A stretch of DNA of 64,000 nt, from contig JBLILN010000006.1 of assembly GCA_047635695.1 (NCBI GenBank), positions 1 to 64,000 on the forward strand, written 5' to 3'. The notes beneath the pieces are model-generated. The model did no database searches and was not told the origin of the DNA. It saw only the letters and a program-made list of their open reading frames with translations. Position numbers and translations under genes: made by a program. This DNA comes from UBA2136 sp047635695. GTDB lineage: Bacteria; Pseudomonadota; Alphaproteobacteria; UBA2136. Numbering within the stretch: position 1 is the stretch's first letter; every line of letters starts with the position of its first letter. Of the stretch, positions 9,041 through 18,766 are shown in pieces.

Positions 9041-10402
9041 TCATTTTACTGACACAGCTTTTATATTTACAAACTCTCGGATACCAAAGTGAGAAAGTTC
9101 ACGCCCATAGCCGCTTTCTTTTACGCCTCCAAAGGGAAGGCGTGGATCAGACTTAACAAGATCATTGACGACACATGCGCCGGAATCAATTCGGTTGCGG
9201 GCAATATCAGTACCATGTTCTATATCTCTGGTGAATACTGAACCTCCTAAACCAAAAGGTGTGCTATTGGCAACGGCAATCGCCTCTTCTTCACTTTTGG
9301 CCTTAATTACCGAAGCCACAGGGCCAAAGAGTTCTTCATCATAGGCAGGCATACCTTCTGTGACGTTGGTGAGGATGGTAGGGGGATAAAAGAACCCCTC
9401 ACCTTCTGGAAGCTCTCCACCCAGAACGCAGGTTGCCCCCTTTTTAATAGAAGTTTGCACCTGCTTATGAAGTTCATAACGTAATCCCTCACTCGCCTGC
9501 GGGCCAATATCCGTATCCTCATCCATCGGATTACCCACCTTTATAGCCTTCATTTTTTGAGTGAATAATTCAAGAAATTCATCATATACTTCTTCAGCAA
9601 CAATAAAGCGCTTCGCTGCAATACAGCTTTGCCCAGCATTGATCAATCGGCTTTTAACACAAGTTTCTGCCGCATATTCCAGTTCAGCATCCTTTAATAT
9701 CAAATAGGCATCGCTGCCACCTAATTCCAAAACGCTTTTTTTCAGGCACTCCCCGGCTTTTGAGGCGACTGCACTTCCTGCTTTAGTGCTACCGGTGAGC
9801 GTTACGGCACGTACATATTTATGTTCAATAATATGTACGACCTGATCTGATTTTATCAGTAATGTACGGAATGCATTTTTGGGAAATCCTGCTTCACGGA
9901 ATACTTCCTCAATAGCCAGCGCGCACCCACAGACATTGCTTGCATGTTTGAGCAGTCCAACATTGCCAGCCATCAGCGCAGGGACCGCAAATCGAAACAC
10001 CTGCCAGAGAGGGAAGTTCCACGGCATTACCGCCAATACCGCTCCAATAGGCTGATAAGTCACAAAACTATTACTGGCATCGGTTTTTACCGGTTCATCA
10101 GCCAAAAACCCTTGTGCATGCTCAGCATAATATTTACACACCCAGATGCATTTTTCCACTTCAGCGATAGCTTCATTATACACCTTACCCATTTCCTTAG
10201 TCATGAGCTTGGCATATTTCTCTTTGTTGTTATGAAGCACATTTGCAGCTTCATGCATTAATTTGGAGCGGGTGTCAAAATTACTCTTGCGCCAATCCAA
10301 AAAATCAAGATGTGCCATGTCAACAATAGTTGATGCTTCCTTATCGCTCATCACCACATATTCTTTAATCATCTCACCGGTCGCAGGATTAATCGACTTC
10401 AT
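9041..10402 (-). CDS. NAD(P)-dependent aldehyde dehydrogenase, probably succinate-semialdehyde dehydrogenase
   Basis: A 453-residue member of the aldehyde dehydrogenase superfamily, close in style to Sad/YneI enzymes: opening INPATGE, catalytic glutamate region VLELGGSDAYLIL, and catalytic cysteine in NAGQSCIAAKRF. The C-terminal LPFGGVKESGYGRELS is typical. It would oxidise succinate semialdehyde or a similar aldehyde to the acid. Length and motifs are complete. By eye its base composition is richer in G and C than its neighbours, and gene relics lie on both sides, so it may be acquired. The exact substrate is uncertain. Confidence 0.82.
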   Translation of the reverse strand: MKSINPATGEMIKEYVVMSDKEASTIVDMAHLDFLDWRKSNFDTRSKLMHEAANVLHNNKEKYAKLMTKEMGKVYNEAIAEVEKCIWVCKYYAEHAQGFLADEPVKTDASNSFVTYQPIGAVLAVMPWNFPLWQVFRFAVPALMAGNVGLLKHASNVCGCALAIEEVFREAGFPKNAFRTLLIKSDQVVHIIEHKYVRAVTLTGSTKAGSAVASKAGECLKKSVLELGGSDAYLILKDAELEYAAETCVKSRLINAGQSCIAAKRFIVAEEVYDEFLELFTQKMKAIKVGNPMDEDTDIGPQASEGLRYELHKQVQTSIKKGATCVLGGELPEGEGFFYPPTILTNVTEGMPAYDEELFGPVASVIKAKSEEEAIAVANSTPFGLGGSVFTRDIEHGTDIARNRIDSGACVVNDLVKSDPRLPFGGVKESGYGRELSHFGIREFVNIKAVSVK

Positions 10403-10438
10403 GCTTTCTCCTCTTTTATTTGCTGTTTAGGCCATATC

Positions 10439-10570
10439 TCAATATACGCCTTTTACACGTCTGCATTTACCCTCCGGCTTAAGAGTTTTTTGCAAGCGTT
10501 TGTCATGTGTGGTGATACCGATAGGACAGGTATTTTTATAACAGCGCATAGCTTGAATACAGCCTATTCA
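10439..10570 (-). pseudogene. Remnant of an FMN-binding glutamate-synthase-like protein
   Basis: About 42 codons read IGCIQAMRCYKNTCPIGITT, then HDKRLQKTLKPEGKCRRVKG to a stop at 10439. This matches the conserved cysteine-rich segment of the glutamate synthase FMN/Fe-S domain (typical form GCIQAQRCHTNKCPTGVATQ). An in-frame stop lies just upstream and the rest of the domain is missing. It sits 37 bases upstream of the aldehyde dehydrogenase start. Confidence 0.6.
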
Positions 10571-10670
10571 CTTTCTTCAATACAACGTTTATTAATAAAG
10601 CCTATCAGTGCTCCAAAGAGTAAATGAATCTTCATTGCCAACTGCTTTGATGCAATGCCGAGAATAGAAG

Positions 10671-10778
10671 CTAAAATACACCTACAGGGGTCACATGGAC
10701 ATTAAACACAATCATCCCTGTTACTCTCGCGCTGGCGATTAATCCTGTACACAATAATTTTAACCGTAATGATTGCAT
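10671..10778 (-). CDS. Possible 35-residue small protein or remnant with strong ribosome site
   Basis: An ATG at 10778 is preceded by AGGAGG at good spacing. The product begins MQSLRLKLLCTGLIASARVT and ends GGV-like at VTPVGVF; it is moderately hydrophobic. Beyond its stop the same frame region still looks coding (LLFGALIGFINKRC), suggesting that this is the start of a larger decayed gene. I do not recognise it. Confidence 0.25.
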   Translation of the reverse strand: MQSLRLKLLCTGLIASARVTGMIVFNVHVTPVGVF

Positions 10779-11060
10779 AATATAAGCCTCCTTTTGGTTA
10801 TTAAAGTCTAAAGAGAATCTTACATGATTTTTCTATATTTTGCAAAAATGCTATTTGAAATAGTTCAAAGTAACTCTATCTTTTTTTGTTTTTCGAGGGG
10901 ACGGGAATCTAACTAATTTGATAGTCAGTTGACGGTGTAGCTTCAGGGTATCTAACCGAAATTTTTCTTTTTATAAATAAACAATTAACAAGAAGCACAC
11001 AAGATTATTCAATAGGCTCTATAACCTCACGTTAAAGAACTGGGCATGAACTTTATAAAA
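10779..11060. other. Non-coding gap with no recognisable feature
   Basis: This AT-rich stretch between the small relic and the broken permease shows no convincing gene, RNA or repeat. Confidence 0.5.
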
Positions 11061-12256
11061 TTAGATTTGCGCAGCCAAAAGCATTAAACATAAACAGCTA
11101 CCAATAATAGGCACCCAAAGAGGAAATGTTGTAACGCCGACAGTATTTTTATCCCTACGTTTTACAACAATCAGTGAAATATTCACCAGTGTAAATATAC
11201 TTAACATGAAAAAGCTTGTTATCTTTGCAAGCGTTATCAATGGCAACCACAATACAAATATAAGTATGAAAAACGCAATAATAAGTGTACTTATAATAGG
11301 TGTTTACGTTCGTGAATTAACCTGAGACAATACTTTAGGTGCTAGCCCTTGTTTACCCATACCATAAAGTACCCTTGAACCCATTATAAGTTGAACGAGA
11401 ATACCGTTTATAACAGCAATAAGGCTAACAAGGCTTATCCATACAGGAGAATAGCCGCTTTGAGATATAATATATGCAAGAGGTGCATCGCTGCTTGCTA
11501 ACTCGGCTATGGGCATGTGCCTAATGGCGACAGCGGCAACGACCACATATAATAGAGTTGATAGCACCACTGCTAATATAATAGCTATAGGGTTGTTTTT
11601 CTCGGCTCTTTAACTTCTTCTGCAACATTCACCATATCTTCAAATCCAATGAAAGCATAAAAGGCTAAAAAGCTACCTACAAGAACGGAAGAAGCTTCCG
11701 CTGGACTCCATGGCAATTATATAATCTGTGCCCATGGTAAACCATTGTAGCCATCAGCAAGTAAGACGACAATAATTAAGCCACCTACTTCTAGTAAGGT
11801 GATGATAGTAATTAAAAAAAAAGATTCCTTAATTCCCCAAACAGATAGAATTGTAAGGGCGAGTATTAGACATATTATAGCACTAGCGGACGGTATATCA
11901 ACAAACACGTTTAAATAACCGGGGAAGCCATTTGCAAGTGTCGCAGAGGAGACAATCCCTGTTAAAATGACCATCCATCCAACAATTCTTGCTAAACAAT
12001 CACGGTTAAAAGCATTTGAAACATAAGCAGATTCTCCTGAACTTTGGGGGAAGCGCGATGCTAATTCAGAGTAAGAAAGAGCGCTAAACATCGCTATTAT
12101 GCCAGAAAGTAAAAATGCATAGGCAGTTGAAACACTAGAGACAGCGGCAACCTTTCCAATTAATACGTAAATACCAGCACCAATAATCGTACCCATACCA
12201 TAAAGGCTTAGAGTCGTCACTGTTAGGGTTCGTTTAAGTTTGATATTTTTATTCAT
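11061..12256 (-). pseudogene. APC-family amino-acid permease, broken by frameshift and nonsense codon
   Basis: The start segment is intact: MNKNIKLKRTLTVTTLSLYG with the APC glycine motif GAGIYVLIG. After about residue 180 the frame moves: the minus-strand sequence near 11600-11640 reads EDMVNVAEEVKEPRK, then loses one base in an A run before PIAIIL. The next piece (11304-11570) continues LGxRVLYGMGKQGLAPKVLS-type sequence and then meets an in-frame TAA at 11301-11303, followed by TPIISTLIIAFF to the end. Repaired, it would be about 400 residues with roughly ten membrane helices. Substrate unknown. Confidence 0.75.
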
Positions 12257-12299
12257 TATTACAGCATTTGAGCATATTTTATACCTTTGCATAAATACT

Positions 12300-12505
12300 T
12301 TAACATATCACTAAATTAGCGGAAATACTTTTTTGTCCTGTTAGCAAAAGTAATAAATGAAAGCATAACATGCGCCTCAACCAAGACACTAACAACCGTT
12401 AATAAGCAGCACCTGAGTTAAACCGAATAAACTAATAGCTACAGCAACAGCTAATTCGAAAAAATGTATGTACCTATCATGGGCGCAGGCGCAGCACTTT
12501 TAATT
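12300..12505 (-). pseudogene. C-terminal remnant of an ACR3 arsenite efflux pump
   Basis: Minus-strand frames give APAPMIGTY, then after a one-base shift FFELAVAVAISLFGL, a stop after LLINGC, and VLVEAHVMLSFITFANRTKK. The family end reads MIGASNFFELAVAVAISLFG followed by a VLVEVPVML segment, so the match covers the last two helices of ACR3. The rest of the gene is missing, and there are at least one frameshift and one stop. Confidence 0.6.
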
Positions 12506-12522
12506 GTTCTATCTGTTAAAGA

Positions 12523-14043
12523 CTATGATTTATATAAAAAGTTGGCATGTAAGTGATTATGACATCTGAAGAAATCAATAAGACCCTTGCACGAATATTT
12601 ATTGTACTTTTTTTTTGTGCCTACACGCGTCATGGTACCCCAAACCTGCTTTTTACGAATAAAGCGCCACCAGCCTATAATACGCCAAATATTGTTATAT
12701 TGACGGTAGCCTAGATTTTCGATGACACCTGCAAATCCTAATATAATAAGACTTTTAGCATCTTTAAAGCGTTTTAGAGAAACTTCTTCTAACACCAAAG
12801 ACATGGTGCTAATAAATACACCAAAGACGAAAAAAAAGCATGAAAATGCCAGCATATACTCCACATTTAATGCCCCTAGTAAATAAAATAGCGGCAAAAG
12901 AATGTAGCCCGCAATTTCAGCTAAAGGCCCAACCACGTCAATCAAGAAAATAAGAGGCATCGCCACCATACCAATACGTCCATAAGGAGGATTACAAAAC
13001 ATGCGCCGATTGGCAAAAAAAACTTCCAGCCCGCCTTGCTGCCAGCGAATACGCTGACTAGACAAGTCATCTAAGGTTTCTGGTACCTCTGTCCAACAAA
13101 CAGGGTGTGGTACAAAGGACATTTCATAGTCTTTTTTATTTTTTCGACAATAGCGGTGCACCTTCATAACCAGCTCAAAATCCTCTCCGATGGTCTTTGT
13201 GTTAAAAGCGCCCACTTTAAGTGCAATATCACGCCTAAAAATGGCAAAAGTTCCAGAAATAATGGTTAAAATATCCAACCAACTCCAGGCCATACGTCCC
13301 ATTAAGAAAGCACGCATGTATTCTATTGTTTGGAAAAGAGGTAAAATTTTACGCGAAAGCTCAACCTTTTTGATAATACCATTCTCAACTTCACAACCAT
13401 TTAAAATACGCACTGTACCGCCCGTAGCAACGACTCAATCGGGTCGTTCCATAAACGGCTGCACCGCATGTGTTAAAGCTGTTGAGTCCAGCATGGAATC
13501 AGCATCTAAAGTACAAAAAAGCGGATTACTGGCGACATCAATACCAGAGTTAATAGCATCAGAACGCCCCCCATTTTCTTTATCAACCACGATTAAATTT
13601 ACATAATTACTGCTACGATATACATTACGAATAGGTTTATGATCTAAGACTTCCTCGTAAAAGCGTTTAGAAATCTTCATATCAAAGGCCTCTTTAAGCA
13701 CTTCCAGCGTTCTATCTTTTGAACCATCATTACATACAATAATTTCGAAAGATGGATACTGCGTTGCAAGTGTTGACTTGACCGTTTCTACAATAGTCAC
13801 CTCTTCATTGTAAGCAGGAATAAGGATAGAAATAGGTAAAGCAACATCCGAAGTTATCATACGCCAATTTTCTTCACTCCTGGTACGTAAGTGCGTGCGA
13901 CGCAGCTCTAGTGCTGCTAATATAATTTGCATAAAGTACATTATATTTTGAAAGATTCCTAAAGATAAAATACCCCAAGAAACATAAACAATCCCTGTTC
14001 TGTTTTGATTCGCCCATTCAGTCAATGTATGAATAATTTCCAA
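12523..14043 (-). pseudogene. Processive family 2 glycosyltransferase, interrupted by an in-frame TGA
   Basis: An N-terminal membrane segment (about residues 18-45) is followed by a GT2 domain with CNDGSKD, the DxD-type TLDADS, the acceptor-side GEDFEL and the QRIRWQQGG motif (Q-x-x-R-W) of processive synthases such as NodC, PgaC and BcsA. Three or four membrane helices follow. A TGA at 13435-13437 splits the gene after MERPD; the same frame continues VVATGGTVRILNG, so a single C-to-T change in an Arg codon would explain it. Normal length would be about 506 residues. It starts three bases after the HEAT gene stop. Confidence 0.82.
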
Positions 14044-14046
14044 AGT

Positions 14047-15108
14047 TTACCCCCCTTGCCTTTCTTCCAAAAACATGGCAGCTCGTTTACCCACAACAGA
14101 AGGCCCCCTTGCTAAAACATGTAAATAATTTTGCCCTACAGAACCTACCCCATAGAGCGCTCGTGCTGCCGCCAAAGCCACCAACCAACTTTCATCAGAT
14201 AAAGCCTCTTGAAGAAGCTCTAATGGTATAGGGTTATGGTGTTGCGCACAAGCGCAAGCCTGCACACGTATGTTTTCGTCTTTGTCTGTTATACCTTTTT
14301 GTAAAGCATCAACGGGCAAGTTAACTTTACTGCGTGCGCAGACCTGTAACGCTAGAAGTCTCACTCTGAGATTTGTGCTTAAACACAGAGGTACAACAAA
14401 ATTTTCTACACTCCTTTGACGCCCAAGATTCCCCAGTGCTAAAATTGCGCCTGACTATAACCGCGGCGATGTTGTTTTTAATTGCAACAAAAACTCTAAA
14501 TCTTCTAAAATAGAAAGATCAAATTGTCGGAAGATGTCATAAACCATAAAGTGAGAAAGCTTCTCCTCCTTCTCTAATGCGTGAGTTACATCTTTAAAAA
14601 GCGTTCTATCTTGGCTATGCGCCAGTGAAACCATAGAGGAATAACGGATGCTTTGATAAGGGTGACTCAGCAAAGAAAGTAAATTGGCCTGTGTGGTATC
14701 ATCCATCCAATGATGCGACAACTGCGTCGCAAGCAAACATTCTTTAACATCATGACTATGAAGTGCTTTTTGCAACCAACTATAAAAACCTATATTTTTA
14801 AAAGTGTCACGTAAGCGTTCATAGGAAGCCCCTTTCACTATTCTAAACATGTCTTGTGCAATATAAGCGAGCAGTATCATATCTCTTTGGGGGTTTACAA
14901 CCAAAGTTTCTTTTAAATCTTTCAGCGGGTTAGATAAATGAATCAAAAGATATTTCTCCATTTCTTTACGCCTTGCTTTATACACCTTCTTTCTATGGTC
15001 AATAAACAGCCGCAAAACAACCAAAACAAAAAGAGTCATTAAGGACACAGAAACAAAAACCCATGTAACAGGCCACACATATTCCATATAAGCAGGTGTT
15101 AGTGTCAT
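14047..15108 (-). pseudogene. Membrane-anchored HEAT-repeat protein, interrupted by an in-frame TAG
   Basis: The protein begins with a transmembrane helix (about residues 12-36) and a basic juxtamembrane stretch, followed by helical repeats with HEAT/Armadillo character (LLSHPYQSIRYSSMVSLAHS; later SGAILALGNLG, NIRVQACACAQHHNP, ALSDESWLVALAAARALYG). A TAG at 14455-14457 interrupts after TSPRL, and the frame continues without shift; CAG to TAG is the simplest cause. Repaired length is about 353 residues. It lies between the epimerase and the glycosyltransferase, so a scaffolding role in polysaccharide synthesis is inferred. Confidence 0.72.
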
Positions 15109-15123
15109 GAAACCACTTTCTTT

Positions 15124-16070
15124 TCACTCGTTTTTTTGTTTCCTGAAGTGAGTCTTTAAAAACTTCAAACCCTGTTGAAGGGTCACAACTGACTTATAGC
15201 CGCATAACTCACAAATTTTATCGGTATCTCCAATAGGTTTCCGTACGTTCCCAAGGCGCTCCTTCATAAAAACATGTTCAACCTGAGCACCATATATTCC
15301 CTCTAAACTTGCTGCCAAATTTTTTACTGTGGTGCCTTTACCTGTGGCCACATTAAAAATCTCCGCTACTGGATTTACACTATTGTTCAAATAATACATC
15401 GTAAGTATTAGGGCATTTGCAACATCACTTACATACACAAAGCCCCTCACCTCGTAACCATCACCGTAAATTGTAATACTTACACCTTTTGAAATAAGTT
15501 TATTAAAGATAGAAACCACCCCAGCATAAGGTGAAAAAGCGTCTTGCCTTGGGCCATAAACATTAAAAAAACGTAAACCTGCATTTGAAATATTGTATAA
15601 ATCTGCAGCTGTTTTTCCATGTAGTCACAACCATATTTATCCACTCCATATGGTGTAAGCGGTAACGCTACTTCAGTTTCTTTTAATGGTAAGTTAACAT
15701 TATCTCCATAAACAGCAGCAGATGAAGCGTAAACCACAGGAATAGCTTTATACAAAGAACCAATGGCCTCGAACAAGGCAACTGTTGCACTTTGATTGAC
15801 TTGATGCGTGTTATACCAATCCTTAACTGACTTTTCGACGGAAACCACTGCTGCTAAATGAAAACAACCATCCATATTTTCAAGTAAAGACTTCAATTCA
15901 GATACATGACGTATGTCATGTTGAATAAAACGAACCCGGCTTGGTATATTTTCTATTTTACCTGTCGACAAATCATCTATCACAGTTACTTCATGACCTT
16001 GCGCCAAAAGAGCGTCCACTAGATGTGAACCAATAAAACCACAACCGCCTGTTACCAAGTAAGATGCCAT
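15124..16070 (-). pseudogene. NAD-dependent sugar epimerase/dehydratase, frameshifted
   Basis: The start has the Rossmann motif GGCGFIGSHLVDALL and the Asp/Ser region of extended short-chain dehydrogenases; YGVDKYGCDY contains the YxxxK catalytic pair. Near 15618 one base is missing: the frame changes from MEKQLQIYT to a frame reading ADLYNISNAGLRFFNVYGPR and ending VVTLQQGLKFLKTHF. A run of five A where six would fit is the likely site. The repaired protein (about 315 residues) resembles UDP-glucose 4-epimerase relatives that supply nucleotide sugars. Its ATG overlaps the YaiO stop as TAATG. Confidence 0.8.
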
Positions 16071-17205
16071 TAAAACTTCACCGAAATTGAACTTGCCAAA
16101 ATTTTACGTAGATACGAATCATTTCTGTCTTCGCGCGCATATGAAACATTCACACGGACACGCTGTGTCATATTATATGATAACCCCAAGAAGCGTGCCG
16201 ATGTTTTAACTGTCGTGGCATTTTCGGTTTCTGAGGCACTGGAAAGACCAGCAAAAAATCGCATTTTTGGTAACGACGCATTATTCCAATCTAATCTTGT
16301 TCCCCAAACACGAAGGTGCTTAGTATTTTCATCTATCACATTAATATGTTGCGCATGAACCGACAAGTTATCGTTTACAGCTATACGAAAACCAGGTTTT
16401 ATGACAGTTGTATCCAGTGTTTTATAACGGTCGTATTGAGCGCTTAAAGTAAACCACCCTCGATTTAAAAATGTTTGAGATGCGTTTTCAAACATCATGC
16501 GTTCACCACTTAATTTAAAGCGCCATTGAGGTATAAAAATAGAATTTGGTGTATAGCCTACACTACCTTCTATACTCCATTTTTTTGAAAAAACATAAGC
16601 ACCGCCAAATTGGTAATGCCTGTTTCTGCTATTTGCACGCCTATGTTTTTCAGCACGAAAATGTACAAGTGTATTGGGTTTTATCCAGCGACCAACCTGC
16701 AAAAAGCTATTGCGCCAGTCGCGACGATTTGACGCGAAAAAGTACTACGCTCATGGCCAAGGTCAAGCTGCCATAAATCAGACTTTGGGGCTTCAGTTAT
16801 TTGTTCCAATTCTAGTAATAAATCTGAAGCCTCTTTGTAATCAGGATAAATCACTAATACCTGTTTAAGCAACAGCTTAGATTCCACATAGTCATGCTGA
16901 TACTTATACAAACGGGCAAGCTCTATCTGAACATCTGCATTTTTAGGTGCTATTTCTAATACTCGTTTTTGAGATAGCATAGCCTTTGCCATTTTTTGCT
17001 GCATACGTTGTACAAGACCAAGCTGAAATAAAATATCAGAATTTTTTGGCTGCTGCTCACTCAGTATCAAAAAGGCTGACTCGGCATTATCAAAATTACC
17101 ATCAACCCGCATTTGCACAGCCATGTTGTACGTTACATTTTCAGCTGTTGCCGCAAAGCCAAAAAAACTACAACATAAAATAGCTAAAATAAAAACCTTT
17201 TTCAT
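16070..17205 (-). pseudogene. YaiO-type outer-membrane beta-barrel with TPR domain, frameshifted
   Basis: A signal peptide (MKKVFILAILCCSFFGFAA) precedes tetratricopeptide repeats (about residues 30-135) and an aromatic beta-barrel ending in VKF. I placed the start at 17205, where AAAGGTAG precedes the ATG. Around 16735 the frame shifts: the first frame ends in AFCRLVAG, while the other reads NRRDWRNSFLQVGRWIKPNT and continues to 16070. The shift lies at a T5 run. TPR plus barrel proteins (compare PgaA and BcsC) export polysaccharide made by synthases, which fits the glycosyltransferase in this operon. Confidence 0.75.
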
Positions 17206-17215
17206 GTAACTACCT

Positions 17216-18355
17216 TTACAAAACAATTTGACGTTGTAAAATACCGACAACACGTGCTGCCAGTTCATCCACATCGAATGGCTTAGTAACGTAATCATGC
17301 GCTCCACTTTCTAGGCCTATTAATACATTTTCTCGTTGATTCTTAGCAGTGAGTAAAATAACGGGAATATGCTTCAACTCGTCGTCTTTTTTAAGTTCTT
17401 TTAGTACCGAAAGGCCGTCGCGTGCAGGCATCATTATATCCATAATAATTATTGCAGGCTTTTTTTCTTTAGCGAGTGCCAAAGCCTCTTCACCATGCTT
17501 AGCTAACAATATACTATATCCTAAACCTTCAAACTTTTGTTGAAGCAATGTACAAATAAGCTCGTCATCATCAGCTATCAATATTTTTTGATGTTGTGAT
17601 TTTAAAATATTAGTAATGCGGCTTACAAACAAAGTCGCATCAAAAGGTTTTATAATATAATCAATAGCGCCCTGTTTTAAGCAGTTCACAACGTTTTTAT
17701 CTTCGTCTCTACGTGTAAGCATAACTACAGGAATATGGGATAACGCCTTATTTTCCTTTAAAGCGGATAAAGTTTCTATGCCGTTTAACCCTGGCATATT
17801 CATATCTAAAATAATCAGATCAAAACTTTCTTGATCAACCAATTTTAGAGCATCTTCTCCGTTACCACAAAAGACAACATCTATATTTTCGCCTTGTAGT
17901 ATTTTAGAAACCATTTGTTGAAGCAATATGTCATCATCTACAACCAACAAACGTCGGTCCCTGTCAAAAACCTTCTTATTTTCCTTAATTTTTTGCGGCT
18001 CTAAAACCTCTTGATTTTGTGATTCTTTCACTACAGACGGCCTATTTTCTATAGCCAATGCCATCTCTTCAATAAACCCCTTAAGCAATCTAACCAAATC
18101 AGCGTATTGCAGTGGATGCCCTTGTAAAACCATTTCTATTTTAGCGGCTAATGTAGAAATATTTTGAAATCCAAACGTTGCCCCATTACCTGCAAGTTGA
18201 TGTGCGAGTACGCTTATACTTTTCAAAGATTCAGCATCAACCTTTTCTTTTTCACATGATAATAAGAAGACTTTAAATTGCTTTCTTTGCTCTTCCAGAC
18301 GTTGCAAAAAAACGACCTTAATTTCTTTTAGTACAATATCATAGTCTTTATCCAT
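17216..18355 (-). CDS. HPt-receiver-receiver response regulator
   Basis: About 379 residues. The N-terminal 110 residues form a histidine phosphotransfer-like domain (LAHQLAGNGATFGF with the phospho-accepting His). Two receivers follow: RLLVVDDDILLQQM with Asp in LIILDMNMPG and Lys in IIKPFD, then ILIADDDELICTLL with Asp in IIMDIMMPARDG and Lys in VTKPFD. There is no output domain. The start at 18355 overlaps the upstream receiver stop as ATGGATAA; longer in-frame starts would overlap that gene deeply. It probably relays phosphate from the adjacent kinase to the polysaccharide genes. Intact. Confidence 0.85.
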   Translation of the reverse strand: MDKDYDIVLKEIKVVFLQRLEEQRKQFKVFLLSCEKEKVDAESLKSISVLAHQLAGNGATFGFQNISTLAAKIEMVLQGHPLQYADLVRLLKGFIEEMALAIENRPSVVKESQNQEVLEPQKIKENKKVFDRDRRLLVVDDDILLQQMVSKILQGENIDVVFCGNGEDALKLVDQESFDLIILDMNMPGLNGIETLSALKENKALSHIPVVMLTRRDEDKNVVNCLKQGAIDYIIKPFDATLFVSRITNILKSQHQKILIADDDELICTLLQQKFEGLGYSILLAKHGEEALALAKEKKPAIIIMDIMMPARDGLSVLKELKKDDELKHIPVILLTAKNQRENVLIGLESGAHDYVTKPFDVDELAARVVGILQRQIVL

Positions 18356-18734
18356 TTGATTCTTCCCACAGCTGTTGGACACGTACGCAAAGTTGAACAG
18401 GGTCAAAAGGTTTGATAATAACACCCACAGCACCTGATTCTATATAATCTTGCTGTTCATGCATCTGTGCTTTCGCTGTTATAAAGATAACAGGTACATC
18501 TTGACCTGTAGGAAATTGGCGTAATTTTTTTATTGTTTCTAGGCCGTCCATATCTGGCATTATCATATCTATTAATATAAGTTGAGGCTTATATTTATCA
18601 AATTCATCCAAACCCTCTTGTCCCGAAAATAAATGCTTAACTTCAAAGCCACCTATCATTTCGAATGTCATGGTCGTCACTTCAGCAATGCTTGGATCAT
18701 CCTCAATATAAAGAATTTTTTTTAGACTTACCAT
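18348..18734 (-). CDS. Single-domain receiver (CheY-like) protein
   Basis: 128 residues forming one receiver domain: acidic pocket IEDD, phospho-acceptor Asp in LILIDMIMPDMDG, Thr in IFITAKA and Lys in IIKPFDP. It lies between the broken kinase and the HPt-receiver-receiver gene in a tightly packed minus-strand operon. Without an output domain it must act by protein contact or phosphorelay. Intact. Confidence 0.88.
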   Translation of the reverse strand: MVSLKKILYIEDDPSIAEVTTMTFEMIGGFEVKHLFSGQEGLDEFDKYKPQLILIDMIMPDMDGLETIKKLRQFPTGQDVPVIFITAKAQMHEQQDYIESGAVGVIIKPFDPVQLCVRVQQLWEESNG

Positions 18735-18766
18735 GTCATTTCCTTTTTTAAATTTTAGTAATTACT

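Noticed and set aside
13435..13437. TGA in the glycosyltransferase as a selenocysteine codon
   Set aside because: No SECIS-like hairpin was evident after it, the family has no Cys or Sec here (Arg is expected), and neighbouring genes carry other kinds of stops.
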